Below, in pieces: positions 23,338-34,532 of a DNA stretch of 64,000 nt. The position numbers and the translations under genes were made by a program. The stretch is from Fallopia convolvulus (lineage: Eukaryota > Streptophyta > Magnoliopsida > Caryophyllales > Polygonaceae). Below the pieces are notes generated by a model. That model made no database searches, was not told the DNA's origin, and was given only the letters and a program-made list of their open reading frames with translations. The stretch lies in contig OZ024724.1 of assembly GCA_964016875.1 (NCBI GenBank), forward strand, positions 42,647,820 through 42,711,819, in the 5' to 3' direction. The first letter of the stretch is position 1. Each line of letters opens with the position of its first letter.

Positions 23338-25434
23338 ATGGTTCGTTCTCAGTTATCAGATCTAACTACTATACTTGATTTTACTCGCAGTTAATATTTT
23401 GGAATTTAGGGTTTCCTTTTCGTCCCCAATTGAATCTGACTTGTAAGCTTTTTGATACTGCTATGTTTTGCTCCCATTTCTCTGTTCGTTTCTAGTGAAT
23501 TCTGGGTGATCCTCCTCTCTGAGATAGCTGTAATTGGTCAAAGTGATTTGCATTATCTCGGTTTTGTGAATTTTCAAGCATGATTTGTGATATACCTGTC
23601 CAAACATTGACCTTGGCCGGTTTAAATGATTAACGCTGTTAGCTTGCAATTAAAATGGTTCTAAAATACGCAAAATGAAGATTTTGATATTTTTTTTATC
23701 ACGCTAGTTAATAAGTGAAGGGAATGAAATGTCATGGATTATCCAAATTAGGATAGTTTCACGCTGTTATGTCTCCTTGCATTCTGCTGAGATTAATGAA
23801 TGAAATCTGTAAGGCATATAGTAAGCATGTGCTTCAAAATTAAACCCTGTAGAAGAAGCATTTTGTGTTGCTATTCTGCTTTACCATTAAAAGTGTGCAT
23901 CTGTACATACTTTTGTTTATTCACAACTTTGGCCTGAATATACCAAATGAATTTTCTAGCGCAAAGAGCTGATACATTATTGTTTCTATTTAGTGAGATC
24001 AGTGGATTGGATTTATCTATGATGTCTTCATTTTGCTAGTCAATTCTTTTCTTGTATATTTTGTTTGTGGCACTTAAAATGTGTATGTGTTGTGTTGTTT
24101 GGTGACGTGATATTATGCACATTAGATATCAAAGATTTCAGCAATATTTATTAGTCAAAGAATTGAACTTCTATGTATCCTTCAAAATTGCGAACCTTAT
24201 TCTTTGGTTGCTTATCTTCAGTCAACTTCATATAAGTCATCAACTACTAGAAAAGATAAAAGCAGACCACGCCATCATGGTTTAGCTCCCCAGAAACTTC
24301 AAGAGATTAAGGAAGCTTTTGAGCTATTTGATACTGATGGATCAGGTACACATCAATTTCTTTCTTGTGCTCTCCATGAATCCTTACTGATGTGTGGTGA
24401 TTGATATCTTCACTTTCTTCTAATCATAGGCACTATTGATGCTAAGGAGTTAAATGTCGCAATGAGGTATGACTGTTGTAATGCTATGTTAAGATCATCA
24501 TAGCTTGGTGACTCATGGAGGTTATTTAATTTAATATCATTACAGGGCATTGGGCTTTGAAATGACAGAAGAGGTACTGTTTTATGCTTATTATTACATA
24601 TTAGTATTGGCACGGTGATCACCATTAGACATGAAAAGTTATTTGCTGAATGTCTGCAACTATAGTTTTCTAAGCTTTAACCATTTACTGAACGATTTAC
24701 TATTTTTTAATGATGTCTATCAGTTTGTTTTACACCTTTTAATCCTCCACACCCAAATCCAACCCTTTTCTTAAAAGAAAAGGATAAAGGAGCAAAGTAC
24801 AGAACAATATGAAAAAAAAAACCTTTAATAGATAACTAACTTTGTCACTGCATCAGATGGCTAAATGAAGTCATGTGATTTTCTACTTATACCTTGTGTA
24901 CAATTGTCTGGCAGCAAATTGAACAAATGATTGCAGACGTGGACAAGGATGGCAGTGGAGCTATTGATTTTAACGAATTTGTACAAATGATGACAGCCAA
25001 GATTGGGGAAAGGGACACCAAGGAGGACCTCATGAAAGCATTCCGTGTGATTGACCACGATAAGAATGTATTCAACTGCATACACTACATCTTTTGTATG
25101 TTCATGTTGCCAACATATATCTCCCATTGTTGCAGGGAAAGATATCAGTAGCAGATATTCATCGTATTGCAAAAGAATTGGGCGAGCCCTTTAATGATAG
25201 GGAGATTGAAGAAATGATTGATGCAGCTGACCAAAATGGTAAAGCTCAAATTATGCAGTAAATTTATAGCCCGTTGAATTTTCAAAGGATGTGCTCTTTG
25301 GCTTGAATAATTTTTTTGGTGTGCCATATTTATTATCAACTATATGTGATGGCTTGTAAAATTGAACAGGTGATGGAGAAGTTGATCTTGATGAGTTCAT
25401 GAGGATGATGAGGAGGACCTCATATGCATACTAG
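23338..25434 (+). CDS. CEN1: Centrin/caltractin, four EF-hand calcium-binding protein
   Basis: Calcium sensor of the centrin family, involved in microtubule organisation, nuclear-pore mRNA export and nucleotide-excision repair in plants. Exons: ATG alone at 23338-23340 (inferred), 24222-24345, 24430-24466, 24546-24573, 24915-25067, 25136-25238 and 25370-25434, giving 170 aa. The basic N-terminus RKDKSRPRHHGL matches Arabidopsis centrin. Four 12-residue loops are visible: DTDGSGTIDAKE, DKDGSGAIDFNE, DHDKNGKISVAD and DQNGDGEVDLDE. Loop 3 ends in Asp instead of Glu, as in some plant centrins, and may bind calcium weakly. The C-terminus is MRRTSYAY. The initiator codon is uncertain: the ATG at 23338 is followed by GT and would splice directly to TCAACTTCA, giving MSTSYKSS, which matches the family start in length and composition. 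Confidence 0.92.
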
Positions 25435-26439
25435 GGCACTTCCTCTTCAGTTTTGGTGGTTGGAAATCATTGGCTTGTCATGCTGGACTTGTTGCTTTCA
25501 GTTTGTTTCGTATAAAAGTTGTATGGAATGTTTATATGCTTGTATTGTTATTGTCCATCGCAGGTTGAAAAACCCATCAGCTGGTCGTTTTATGTAAACA
25601 TATCTAATCTTATGCACCTTCACTTGAGTATGTTAATTTGGATGAATCGAGTTAGAGAATTGATATTTTTCCTTTGTTTAAAAGATTCTAAAAGCTACCG
25701 TGGATCTTTGCTAGCTTGCTTTATATGATGAACTTGATAAAATGCAAAGGGCACAATCAATAAAGCTGGAATATAATTTAAAAGCATTTGATTAAACCTA
25801 AACCAAAAAGTAGATCTGCTTCCTCCTGCAAGTCTAGTTATCTTTTTAGCATTTTTACACATATCTCGTCTTAGTTTTACTAACTTGTCCTTATTAAAGG
25901 TAGTTGAAATTTTACCTAAAAACAAATATACCCCCAACTTATCGAAGCTTATTAAAAATATTTTCATGTGTTACACTTAAATTATAAATAATTTTTTTTA
26001 TTTAATTTATTTAAATATATATTTTCCAATTTATTTCTTTATTATTTAGAAAATCAAGTTTAATTAGTTTTATATATCGAACATCTAAAAATTTTATCTA
26101 CTAAAATAAGTTTTAAATTTCAGCTATAAAAGTCAGCTTCTAAATAAGTTTTATCTTCAACTTGAGTCGACATAAGCTTCAGCTGACATTAACTTAATAA
26201 TACCGAATGCACCCTAATGAACCCATCCAATTTTTTTAAATTATACCAGCCGACAATGGCTCCACACGTGAGAGAAAATAGCCGTTGCACGCAGGCGCAG
26301 CTGATCAATGCCGCTCCTTCCTTTCTCACAAAGACACATTACATAACGGTCAAAATATTAGAGCAACGACTACTAATATAAAAAACTATGCAGTTCAAGC
26401 ATTGTCCCTCCGCCACCACTAAACCACAATCCATTATAC
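25435..26439. other. Centrin 3' region and AT-rich spacer with a MITE-like end
   Basis: The first part is centrin 3' UTR. From about 25900 to 26216 the sequence is AT-rich with AGCTT motifs and ends CGAATGCACCCTA, which resembles one terminus of hAT-type elements whose ends read TAGGGTGCATTCGG. The partner terminus and a target duplication are not evident. The last 200 bp form the promoter of the next gene. Confidence 0.4.
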
Positions 26440-26992
26440 ATGCAAGGCCAACATGAAGTCCTTCTCTTTCCTTCATCTTCACCTCCTCCTCAAGGCGTCA
26501 ATTACAGGTATATCCATTTAAGTGGTTTTTCCATCAGCCTAACACAAGCACCTATGTTGATACAATATTACTAAGTACTAACCCACATATAACGGTTATA
26601 TAACTTATATTTGTAGCTGTGGGCAATGTGGGTTCGAGCTGAACCTCAACTCATGCAATCGCAACACATCTTCAATCGGATCCAACTACAGCAAGTCTCT
26701 TAACAAGGGGATTGTCTCCTTCTTCTCCATTGATGAAAGCCGGTTCACTCAGATTGAGGAGCTTCGGTTCGTGCCTTACCTCTTCGTCTCTGCAAGGTCA
26801 TGGGGCCTTTTCCGGCGCCAAACTAAGCTTAATTGCAAGAAATGCGGTAACTACATAGGCCATGTCAAGAAGAATAAGACGGAGCAAATGGGTTGGGATG
26901 GCATTTCCAGGGAGGAAACTTATGATATCAGGATCCGAGCATTGCAGCCTTCAAATTGCAATCAAACCCATAGTCTCTACATGATAGAATGA
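26440..26992 (+). CDS. At4g08330-like small zinc-binding protein
   Basis: Belongs to the plant family annotated as uncharacterised protein At4g08330; the biochemical role is unknown. Two exons, 26440-26507 and 26617-26992, give 147 aa. The intron falls just before the first zinc-type pair, so that VNYS is joined to CGQCG (Cys24/Cys27). The conserved core follows: ELNLNSCNRNTSSIGSNYSK, GIVSFFSIDESRFTQ, SWGLFRRQTKLNCKKCGNYIG (second pair Cys96/Cys99). Two CXXC pairs suggest one zinc site, as in Yippee-like folds. A nearer ATG at 26452 is in the wrong frame for the core, so I chose the ATG at 26440. The C-terminal DIRIRALQPS is also typical. No frame damage was seen. Confidence 0.88.
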
Positions 26993-27799
26993 TCAAAATT
27001 TTGTCGGCCACAAATCATCTGTTTAACGATCTTGGAGCCTGTTTCTTTTTCATATGGGTTGATGATGGGTAAATATGGTATATTGGCAAGATGTATCAAA
27101 TAACAGTAAAAACATGGTGTGTAGTATTGTGTGTTTACTATACCCAGTTTTACTCAAATCACAATATAGCATATGGTTTTATTGTAATGCACTTGTAGGT
27201 ACTTAGAAACTTGCCATTTAGATGCCCCCAAAAAAAAACTTCTTATGAACTTTCATGATTAGAAATGATGTTCTGTACTTTTGCATGATTTGAATCACCC
27301 TCAACAAGCAACTAAAGGCAAGACGATGAAGGTAGTCAGGTGGTTTAAGATAACTATGGAGGGAAGGTAGGTTATGGACTGCAATTTATGATATAAGTGG
27401 TACGGTTGTTAACAAACAATCGCCCGAGAACTTCATAGGTAGTTTAGACTGAAATGAAAGGGTTCGAGCAACTCAAAAAGATGTATGTATGTCCGTTGGA
27501 GTTTAGACAATGCTATTGTTCTTGAGAAGTATCGACACGTGAGGTTTGATGAATTATGCCTTCAGTGGCAATACTAAACATTGGCCTTTTTTTTATCAAA
27601 AAAAATCAGCAGCATTGTCAGAATAAAGGATTTAATTATGGCATTAAAGTGAGTGAACATCATGTTAATGAATGACTTAAGAAGAGAGAAGGCATCACTT
27701 TTGGAGATTGGAGTAGCATATCAACTATCTCTATCTCTACTGGATGTAGAGTGTTAGACTGTCCATTCCACATCTGAAAGTTGGGACTTAACTGGACTA
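26993..27799. other. 3' flank of the At4g08330-like gene
   Basis: 3' UTR and spacer. The piece at about 27120-27230 is duplicated at 28360-28465 (see repeat entry). The remainder shows no coding signal. Confidence 0.4.
27120..27230. repeat. Diverged direct repeat, copy 1 (3' flank of At4g08330-like gene)
   Basis: TTGTGTGTTTACTATACCCA starts a block of about 100 bp that recurs at 28360-28465 with substitutions and small indels. The two copies flank the copia remnant, which argues for a local segmental duplication before or during its insertion. Confidence 0.65.
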
Positions 27800-28353
27800 G
27801 TATATAACTCAACGGGTTACTCCTCCTATTGCCAATTGGTTTTAGGATGGAACCCCGCTGGGCTTAATATAGAGCCAGAAAATTACCATGTTGTTGACTC
27901 TTTCCCACTCCCGAGTTAAGGCAAGGCAACCATTCCAATCTTGTTCTTTTCCATTATACACTTCAACCGACCCAATGGTTATAATTTCTTTCATTGAGGA
28001 AGCTCGTTGCAAGCACATAATTCGGGTGGTATGAGAAATGTAGAAATAATTCGCCTGATTCCTGAATCAATTCCTCTTCTGTTTTGTTGTTAGGAGCCAT
28101 AGCTCTAATACCATGTAAGAATTCAAAGAATTGATTCAATCAAGCAGTGAAAATCAGAACAGAGAGGTAAAATGAGAAATCAAGCGCAGGAAACAAAGCA
28201 GCAACTGAATGATCTGATTGATTGGTTGAAATGGTTTGTTACAAGGTTCTCATATTAATATAATTTAAGTATCTTTCTGTCCAAGACAACTATAACAACC
28301 ATCTAAATAACTTTGTCACCGACATTGGTTGCTTGGTCCACATCATCATCTAA
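27800..28353 (-). mobile_element. Ty1/copia retrotransposon 5' stub (LTR, primer-binding site, start of gag)
   Basis: On the minus strand an LTR of about 240 bp (28114-28353, TGTAAG to CTAACA in plus orientation) is followed by TGGTATTAGAGC (28101-28112), a near-perfect initiator tRNA-Met primer-binding site. Directly after it comes ATGGCTCCTAACAAC, opening a frame that reads MAPNNKTEEELIQESGELFL, a plausible gag start. The reading decays within a few hundred bases and neither pol nor a second LTR is present. The inner limit at 27800 is approximate. Confidence 0.7.
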
Positions 28354-28359
28354 CAACTA

Positions 28360-28465
28360 TTGTAATTGTGTGTTTACTGTACCCAGTTTTGCTCAAATAA
28401 CCATACAGTTTATTTTTAAGTATAAGGCACTTGTGGGTAATGCGAGAAACTTACTGCTCTGCTTC
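28360..28465. repeat. Diverged direct repeat, copy 2
   Basis: TTGTGTGTTTACTGTACCCA starts the second copy, then GGCACTTGTGGGTAATGCGAG parallels the TGCACTTGTAGGTACTTAG of copy 1. It begins immediately after the copia LTR. Confidence 0.65.
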
Positions 28466-28871
28466 CACGCTTTTGACAAGCTTATCTTCAAAATTGAATT
28501 GATCAGCTGGGTTGCAAACTTGCATTAGAGTGCAAGGATGACTTTTTCTATTATGGGGTCCTTCTAAAATCCTACAAATGCAATCCTAGGGAGCTAGAGC
28601 ACCAACCATTTTAAATAGAAATAGCTGTAGCCATTTGAAAATGGCAATACATGTCCATGAACTGTAAGAGTTAGACGTTAAAGCATTAATTTTCCTTCTA
28701 AAAAGAAAAGCTGATGCTGTTTTTAACGAAATGTGAATTTGGTGGAGCATCAATTCACTTTCCTCCCTCCATCAGTACGAATCCAGAAACTCATACGGTC
28801 TCTCCAATGACAAGAGGATGCCACTTAAGATTGATCATACTTATTCATTCCTGCATAAGTTGATCAAAGAC
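28466..28871. other. Spacer and 3' UTR of the MRS2 gene
   Basis: No coding region or repeat recognised; the upper part is expected to be 3' UTR of the minus-strand magnesium transporter. Confidence 0.4.
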
Positions 28872-31816
28872 TCATAGTGCAAACAACGATCTTTTCATGC
28901 CCCAACCGAATGCAATGAGGTACAAGGCGATGCAACCACCTGCAACACTAAAGGTCGTTTCCCAAAAATGTGTGTCCTTTTCACTGTCGTAGAGTGGGAT
29001 GTGGATGTTCATACCGAACAAACCTACCACTACAATCCCGGCATTGAGGATCATGATTGCAGTGCTGAGAATTACTCCCATTTGAAGCAGCTGGTTTTGT
29101 TTGTCGTCCAACATGATGTTGATGTAGTCCTCTGTGTCGTCTACGTACTCACTCAGCTAGTAAAGGCAAGAAAACATTACAGATTGTATGATAGTGTGTT
29201 AGTTAGACAATAATGTACACAAATCTTTATAAAAACTTCAGCTAAAGAGGAACTAGTACAGATTTCATATTTAAAATGCATCCTTCTGGAGCACTAATAT
29301 ATAATATAAACTTACGGTGGATAGTTTCTGTAAAATTCCATCAATCTGAGCAAAATAGGCTTCCAAAAGCATTTCCAGTTGTTCAACATTTGGCTTGGAG
29401 CCTGAGGACAAAGAAACTCTTGCAGATTTTGATTCGTCAATATCCCTGGAAATGAAGAATAGCATCCTATGATGAAATTTTCAAACATAGTTGTAATTAA
29501 GGGGAACTTTACAATGTATATCGGGGTTCTAATCAACAACCTTTCATTCTCTGAATCTGATGCATAATCACAGTCATCTTCTCTTAAAACTGTACTGTCT
29601 ACGTGTTGAATGTTATATTTGTCGGTTAGATACATCTCGCACATGTCATTGTCATCATCGAGAAGATGCTCAAGTTCATCTCGCAACTAGAAAGGATTGT
29701 ACGCATCACATAAACAACAAATTAGAAGGTGAAAAGATAAACCTGTAAAAGCTGTGAAAATAAGTTCAGGTATAATACAAACTTTATAAGAGTACATAAA
29801 AAGCTAGTTTTACTTGCCTACTTTACCAGTAACCAACAACAGGGGTGAAGCAGAATTAAAAAAAAAAAAACAGTTAACTCAATATGGAGTTGTGTTGCCC
29901 CTCCAAAGCAAATAAAAGGAGTATAAAACAAAGAAAAAGGACTTCAATGCATGCTTCAAGCTCTTTAATTCATTCTTTCACAGTTGCTAACCATAGGATA
30001 GCACAACATTTTGCAAACAAGCCTTTTCCCTATTAACATACTCCTTAAATAATTGAAGGCGTGATGATCTGTGGAACACCTAGCATCCAGTATCCATGCT
30101 AAAGAAATCAAAAAAAGTGCCTGATATAGCAATCCTATAAACTCCAGATACAAATAGTCGCAATGAATGCACAAGACGATAAGATGGTTCAGTATATGAG
30201 AATGATAATTGGTAAGTAAAAAGACAATTAAAACACAAAAAAGGTGCTGTGTTTTTTTCTTCCAACTGAAAATAATGTGCATTTTTTTTGAAGGAATTAA
30301 CATTCAGAAAGTGTCGGTTTAAAGCTAATGAAGGTCCAAATTTTAATGACAAACTTAAATTGAAAGAGATCAAATCCAACAACCTTTTGTACACGGCCGG
30401 ATAAAGTAACCAATCGACTCTTTATCTGTCGAACACGCTCAAGATTAAGTGTGCTTATATCAGAAGTTAATGCATCCAGAGCAGGATAAGCCTCCTTCTC
30501 CAACGCTTGAGTCTGAAAAGACGGAACTCTACTATTGTTGGCAAATGGAGAGAGCGGAAAGTATTTATAATGCAGATATACATTTACTGAGACAATACCT
30601 CAATCTCAAGGCACCTACAAGAAGACTCTAGGCAAGCTTCAAGGACCCTGAACTCGAAAGGTAATACCTTGGTAGCAAGCAGTTCTTCTGGTGCAGTCAC
30701 AGTAGGATCCACATCCAGGGATTTTTTATGTGATGTGGGAAAACCCGAAACAGCTGCCGACTTTCCCTTGAAATCTATGTCTTGATTTGGCGTTGCCTTG
30801 CAAAGTGAATCGAAAGCACGGTATATTAAGATGCAGAAAGCAGCATGAATGAACTGTGGGTGTAATTCTTAAGATCTAGCTGTTGCATGCATGACTGAGA
30901 AGTGAGAACCACCTTGTACCTAATGGTCTCACCAGGACAAATGAAAGCAGTCGGTAATACAAATTTTACACTTTACAGCATCAAAGAAACTATACATTAA
31001 TCAGCAATCTACAAATTTCAACACTATTGCTGATTAATGTAGGAAAAACAACACTTTTGCTGTGTGAAGGCAACACAAATGAGATTTATATTCATTATCA
31101 GGAACAGTCGCCAAAAACTAGTCCATTGATAAAGTCGTCATTTCCTGCTATTGGCTATATATGCAAAGGCTTAAACTTATTAAACGTGTTAGTAGAACCT
31201 TGAAATAACAATTTTTCCACAGGCCTTTTCAATCATCTACCACCGAAGGCCACTATAACTCAAACCATCACTGAGTATCCAAGTGAATACTAGTGTAAAA
31301 CTGAACTTGGAAAGCTCAATTCGATCAATGACGTGCTGAATTAATAAATCCCGATTGCAATTAGTCATCACACAGGAGAAAGTTCTACCAGTCCAATTCA
31401 GAACTGAAGCAGCACACGTCGGTCACGAGTACCTGGTCCTTGGAAGAAATCTTATCTTGTAAATCCGCAACGAAATTGACGAACAAGGGATTCAGCGAAT
31501 TGATCATCAAAACCTCCTTAGCGGTGACGATCGCCTTGATATGCTCTAAATTAACGACGATCGCTCTTTCTCTCCCGAGAATTGTCGACGGATAGGACAA
31601 GGCCGGATCCAGAACCCGGAGATCGCGAGCAGGGAGGCCGGTCCGGCGCATGATCGCTTGCTTTTCCACGACTTCGAAGTGCGACTCCCCTGACTCGGAG
31701 ACGACGAGCCAATGCTTCGTGGCTGATCCCTTCCGCCTGGTTGAGGTCGGGTTGTGAGCTTGGACAATGGTGGCTCTGGCTATCTCGTCGTCGTTGTAGG
31801 GTTTGTAGTCCGCCAT
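28872..31816 (-). CDS. MRS2: Magnesium transporter, MRS2/MGT (CorA-type) family
   Basis: Pentameric membrane channel for Mg2+ of the CorA-MRS2-Alr1 superfamily. Six exons join in frame: 31433-31816, 30599-30796, 30384-30512, 29541-29686, 29316-29445 and 28872-29156, giving 423 aa. The N-terminal domain has HWLVVSESGESHFEVVEK, LPARDLRVLDP and AIVVNLEHIKAIVTAKEVL. Exon 2 carries LPFEFRVLEACLESSCRCLE; exon 3 EKEAYPALDALTSDISTLNL; exon 4 RDELEHLLDDDNDMCEMYLTDK. The last exon holds EYVDDTEDYINIMLDDKQNQ, transmembrane helix 1, the signature GMN inside VGLFGMNIHIPL, and transmembrane helix 2. The loop DSEKDTHFWET between the helices is acidic, as in the family. The start ATG at 31814-31816 opens MADYKPYNDDE. 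Which MGT paralogue it is, and therefore its membrane, cannot be decided here. Confidence 0.94.
30994..31040. repeat. Perfect inverted repeat in MRS2 intron 1
   Basis: Arms ACATTAATCAGCAAT (30994-31008) and ATTGCTGATTAATGT (31026-31040) are exact reverse complements around a 17-bp loop. It may be the relic of a small palindromic MITE; no function is implied. Confidence 0.7.
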
Positions 31817-33989
31817 AGCCACTCTGCGAGGTTTCTGAATCTTATATTCTTATCTGACGCTCTGAGTTTAGAGAAATGAACGAAGCGGATTAAAAAGTAA
31901 GGCAACAAGAATATTTGAGAATCCCGCCAATTTAGCCTGGCCGTTACACACTTTAGGGCTCCGTTGAATAGAAAGTGGTGTTTGAACTTTGAAGTAGGGT
32001 ATTCCCACCGGGATATCCGATCTGATTAATCTAATCGAATAGGATATTCGTGGATTTTTTTATATTAGAGTTATATATGTATCGGATCTGAATATACTTG
32101 TACACTAGTAAGAGCTGGTTGTGCCATGTACGACGATAATTTTAAAAAAATAATTATGTAAGGACCATAATTGTCGATTGATACGACTAAACGAATATGA
32201 TAATTGGGAATTTTTTAAGCAACAAATTAAGTCAGGTCTAAATTTTATATTCGAAAATTAAGTTATGGACCTGCCTTCGAAAATAAATATTCGATCCAAG
32301 TAGCACAAATTAAATATAAAAATTGAAAAATGAAAACATAAAATGCGAAATAAATCATATTTCCATAGTAAAAATAATATTGAAGCATAATTAATTATTG
32401 AGAATTGTTAAAAAATATTGAAGCTCATAAGACAACTAAAAACCAAGGGAAAAAAACTCACAAATTAAGTATTTAATTTATCTTTAAGAGAGAAATTTGT
32501 GTGGTATCAAAACAAAGCACACCTAGTATTTATATTCCACAAATATAAGAGAGAAATTTGTGAGGTAAGAGGTGCATGATGCATCTACCACACAAACTTT
32601 AATTGTGTGAATCATGGATTCATAGGTGAGCTTATTGAGTTATTGCCATGTGCCTTTAATTTGCATGACAATTTGCTTGATTTGCATGACAAACTCGATC
32701 GGGAGAACACATGAAATGTAACTCATTTTGCATTCATTTAAAAATAAAATTATTCATTTTGATTTTTAAATATCTTGAATAATAGTCAAAATACGTGACA
32801 AGTTGAATTACAACCTAGTCTTTTAAAAGGATGAGTACTGATGAGTGTAGATTCGTTTTAGAATTGGGTTCAAGTTATACGAAAACTAGTGTCGTTCCCA
32901 TACAATATACGGGTGATTATAAAAGAATATTTGATTATTTTTTAAAATATTAATAGAATAATTTTAATTTTATAGTTTAATTTACTTTAAGATAAACATT
33001 GAATACAACCTAACATATTTAAAATACAATTTTTTCAAAAAAAAAAATTATGAAATATAAAGTAAAATTATAAGTAAAATCCACAATAAATAGTATGCTT
33101 CCAAAAATTTCATTTAAAGGTCAATGTGATCTACAACTTGCATTTGAATTTGAAGAAGACTCTTGGAAGATGCATGAATACACGATGATCAAATCTATTA
33201 GTCCACTCTAACATTATTTTCAAGTTAGGAGTAAGAGAGGAAGTGTTTTTATCGCTTGTTCTTGCTTTTATATATTTTGATGGATGTGTAGAGGTGTGAG
33301 GATTTCACATAGAGTAGGAAAGTGGGAAAATAAATGGATAATTTGGATACAATTTATAAAAGTAATTAAAATTTTCACCTAGAGTGGGAAAGTGGGGTGA
33401 TAAGTGGATAATTTGGATGCAATTTATAAAAATAATTAAAATTTTCACAAAGAGTGGGAAAGTGGGGAGATGAGTGGAGAAATATAAAGTAATCATTTTT
33501 TTCATTTGGTTATGTAAATAATATAAAAAATAACAGGTTAAGAAGTGTGAAAAATTCATTTTTTTATTAATTACATTCTGTTTTGAAAAATAAAACAAAT
33601 AATAGGTTAAGAAGTGTGAAAAACTCATGCGTTTTTATTAATTAAATTCTTTTTTGAAAAATAAAACAAATAATAGGTTATGAATTGTGAAAAAAAATTC
33701 AACGTACTTTTTTTTAATTGAATAAGTTTTTCAATTTTTGGGATCATGACATTCAAATAAGTATTTTAGTTGTGAAAAACTTCTTAATGTGTTTGTTGGG
33801 AATTGGGATCATGGCTCAAAAATAGGGCCTAAATTACTATTTTTAATGACCACTTTTTTAAATTAATACAAAAAAAATTCACTAATTGACACATGGCACA
33901 ATTTTTTGAACTAACATAGGTTTTGCTTTACATTTGTACTAAGGTAGATTCTATTAGCCCATCAAGCATGCATGCAACCATATGCAAAC
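31817..33989. other. MRS2 upstream region and AT-rich repeat-like spacer
   Basis: The first few hundred bases are the MRS2 promoter and leader. The rest is AT-rich. Near 32890 the motif GTTCCCATACAATATACGGG resembles ends of small plant repeats, but no second end was found. The tandem block at 33300-33480 is listed separately. I see no gene. Confidence 0.4.
33300..33480. repeat. Tandem repeat of about 75 bp, over two copies
   Basis: The units share AGAGTGGGAAAGTGGG, GTGGATAATTTGGAT and AATTAAAATTTTCAC, in the same order, at 33310-33380, 33380-33455 and a partial third copy. It produces a repetitive minus-strand reading that is not a gene. Confidence 0.75.
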
Positions 33990-34510
33990 TTCGTCGAGAA
34001 TAAACTCGTGCTTTAGATCAGGAACCTCATCATGCTTGTTGAAGGTCCGACAGTTGCGACACTTCCAAACCCACCAACAACAACATCATAACGTCGCCGA
34101 CCAATTATCATCCTTGCTCAAATTTCTTCTATTAATCCAATTTTGAAGATCTCTTCCATGAACGCCTCCAATTCACGATTTATCATGAGCTCCTGTCATA
34201 TATACCTCCCTTGCTTTATCACAATCTCTGAGAATGTGCAGAGTATTCTCAGAGTTCTCCCCACACTCGACGCATGTTGGTTCCGCACAAAGGTGCGCGT
34301 CTTCGAAATCTTGCGGCGTTGCAAAGAATACAGTCATGAGCGGCCAACCATAGGAAGTTGCGAACTCGCTCAAAAGCTTCAACCTTTCATACAATACATA
34401 GTTCCAAAAACCATCATCAACATCCCCTTCGTCCTTCCTAATGATCTCCAAAACAGATTTAATGGAGAAATTACTAGACGTGTTGTTTTCCTAGTAAAAA
34501 TTGTCCTCAA
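33990..34510 (-). mobile_element. LINE (non-LTR retrotransposon) fragment, zf-RVT and start of RNase H-type region
   Basis: The minus-strand reading contains AEPTCVECGENSENTLHILRDC, the Cys/His zinc-binding motif (zf-RVT) typical of the region after the LINE reverse transcriptase, then WWVWKCRNCRTFNKHDE near 34010-34060, which resembles the WxxWKxRN block before RNase H. The upstream RT is missing and frames are broken, so it is an isolated remnant. Confidence 0.65.
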
Positions 34511-34532
34511 TTTCCTCCTAGATCATCGTAAG

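Noticed and set aside
33305..33628. A 107-aa minus-strand frame
   Set aside because: Reading through the 75-bp tandem repeat in AT-rich spacer; no coding features.
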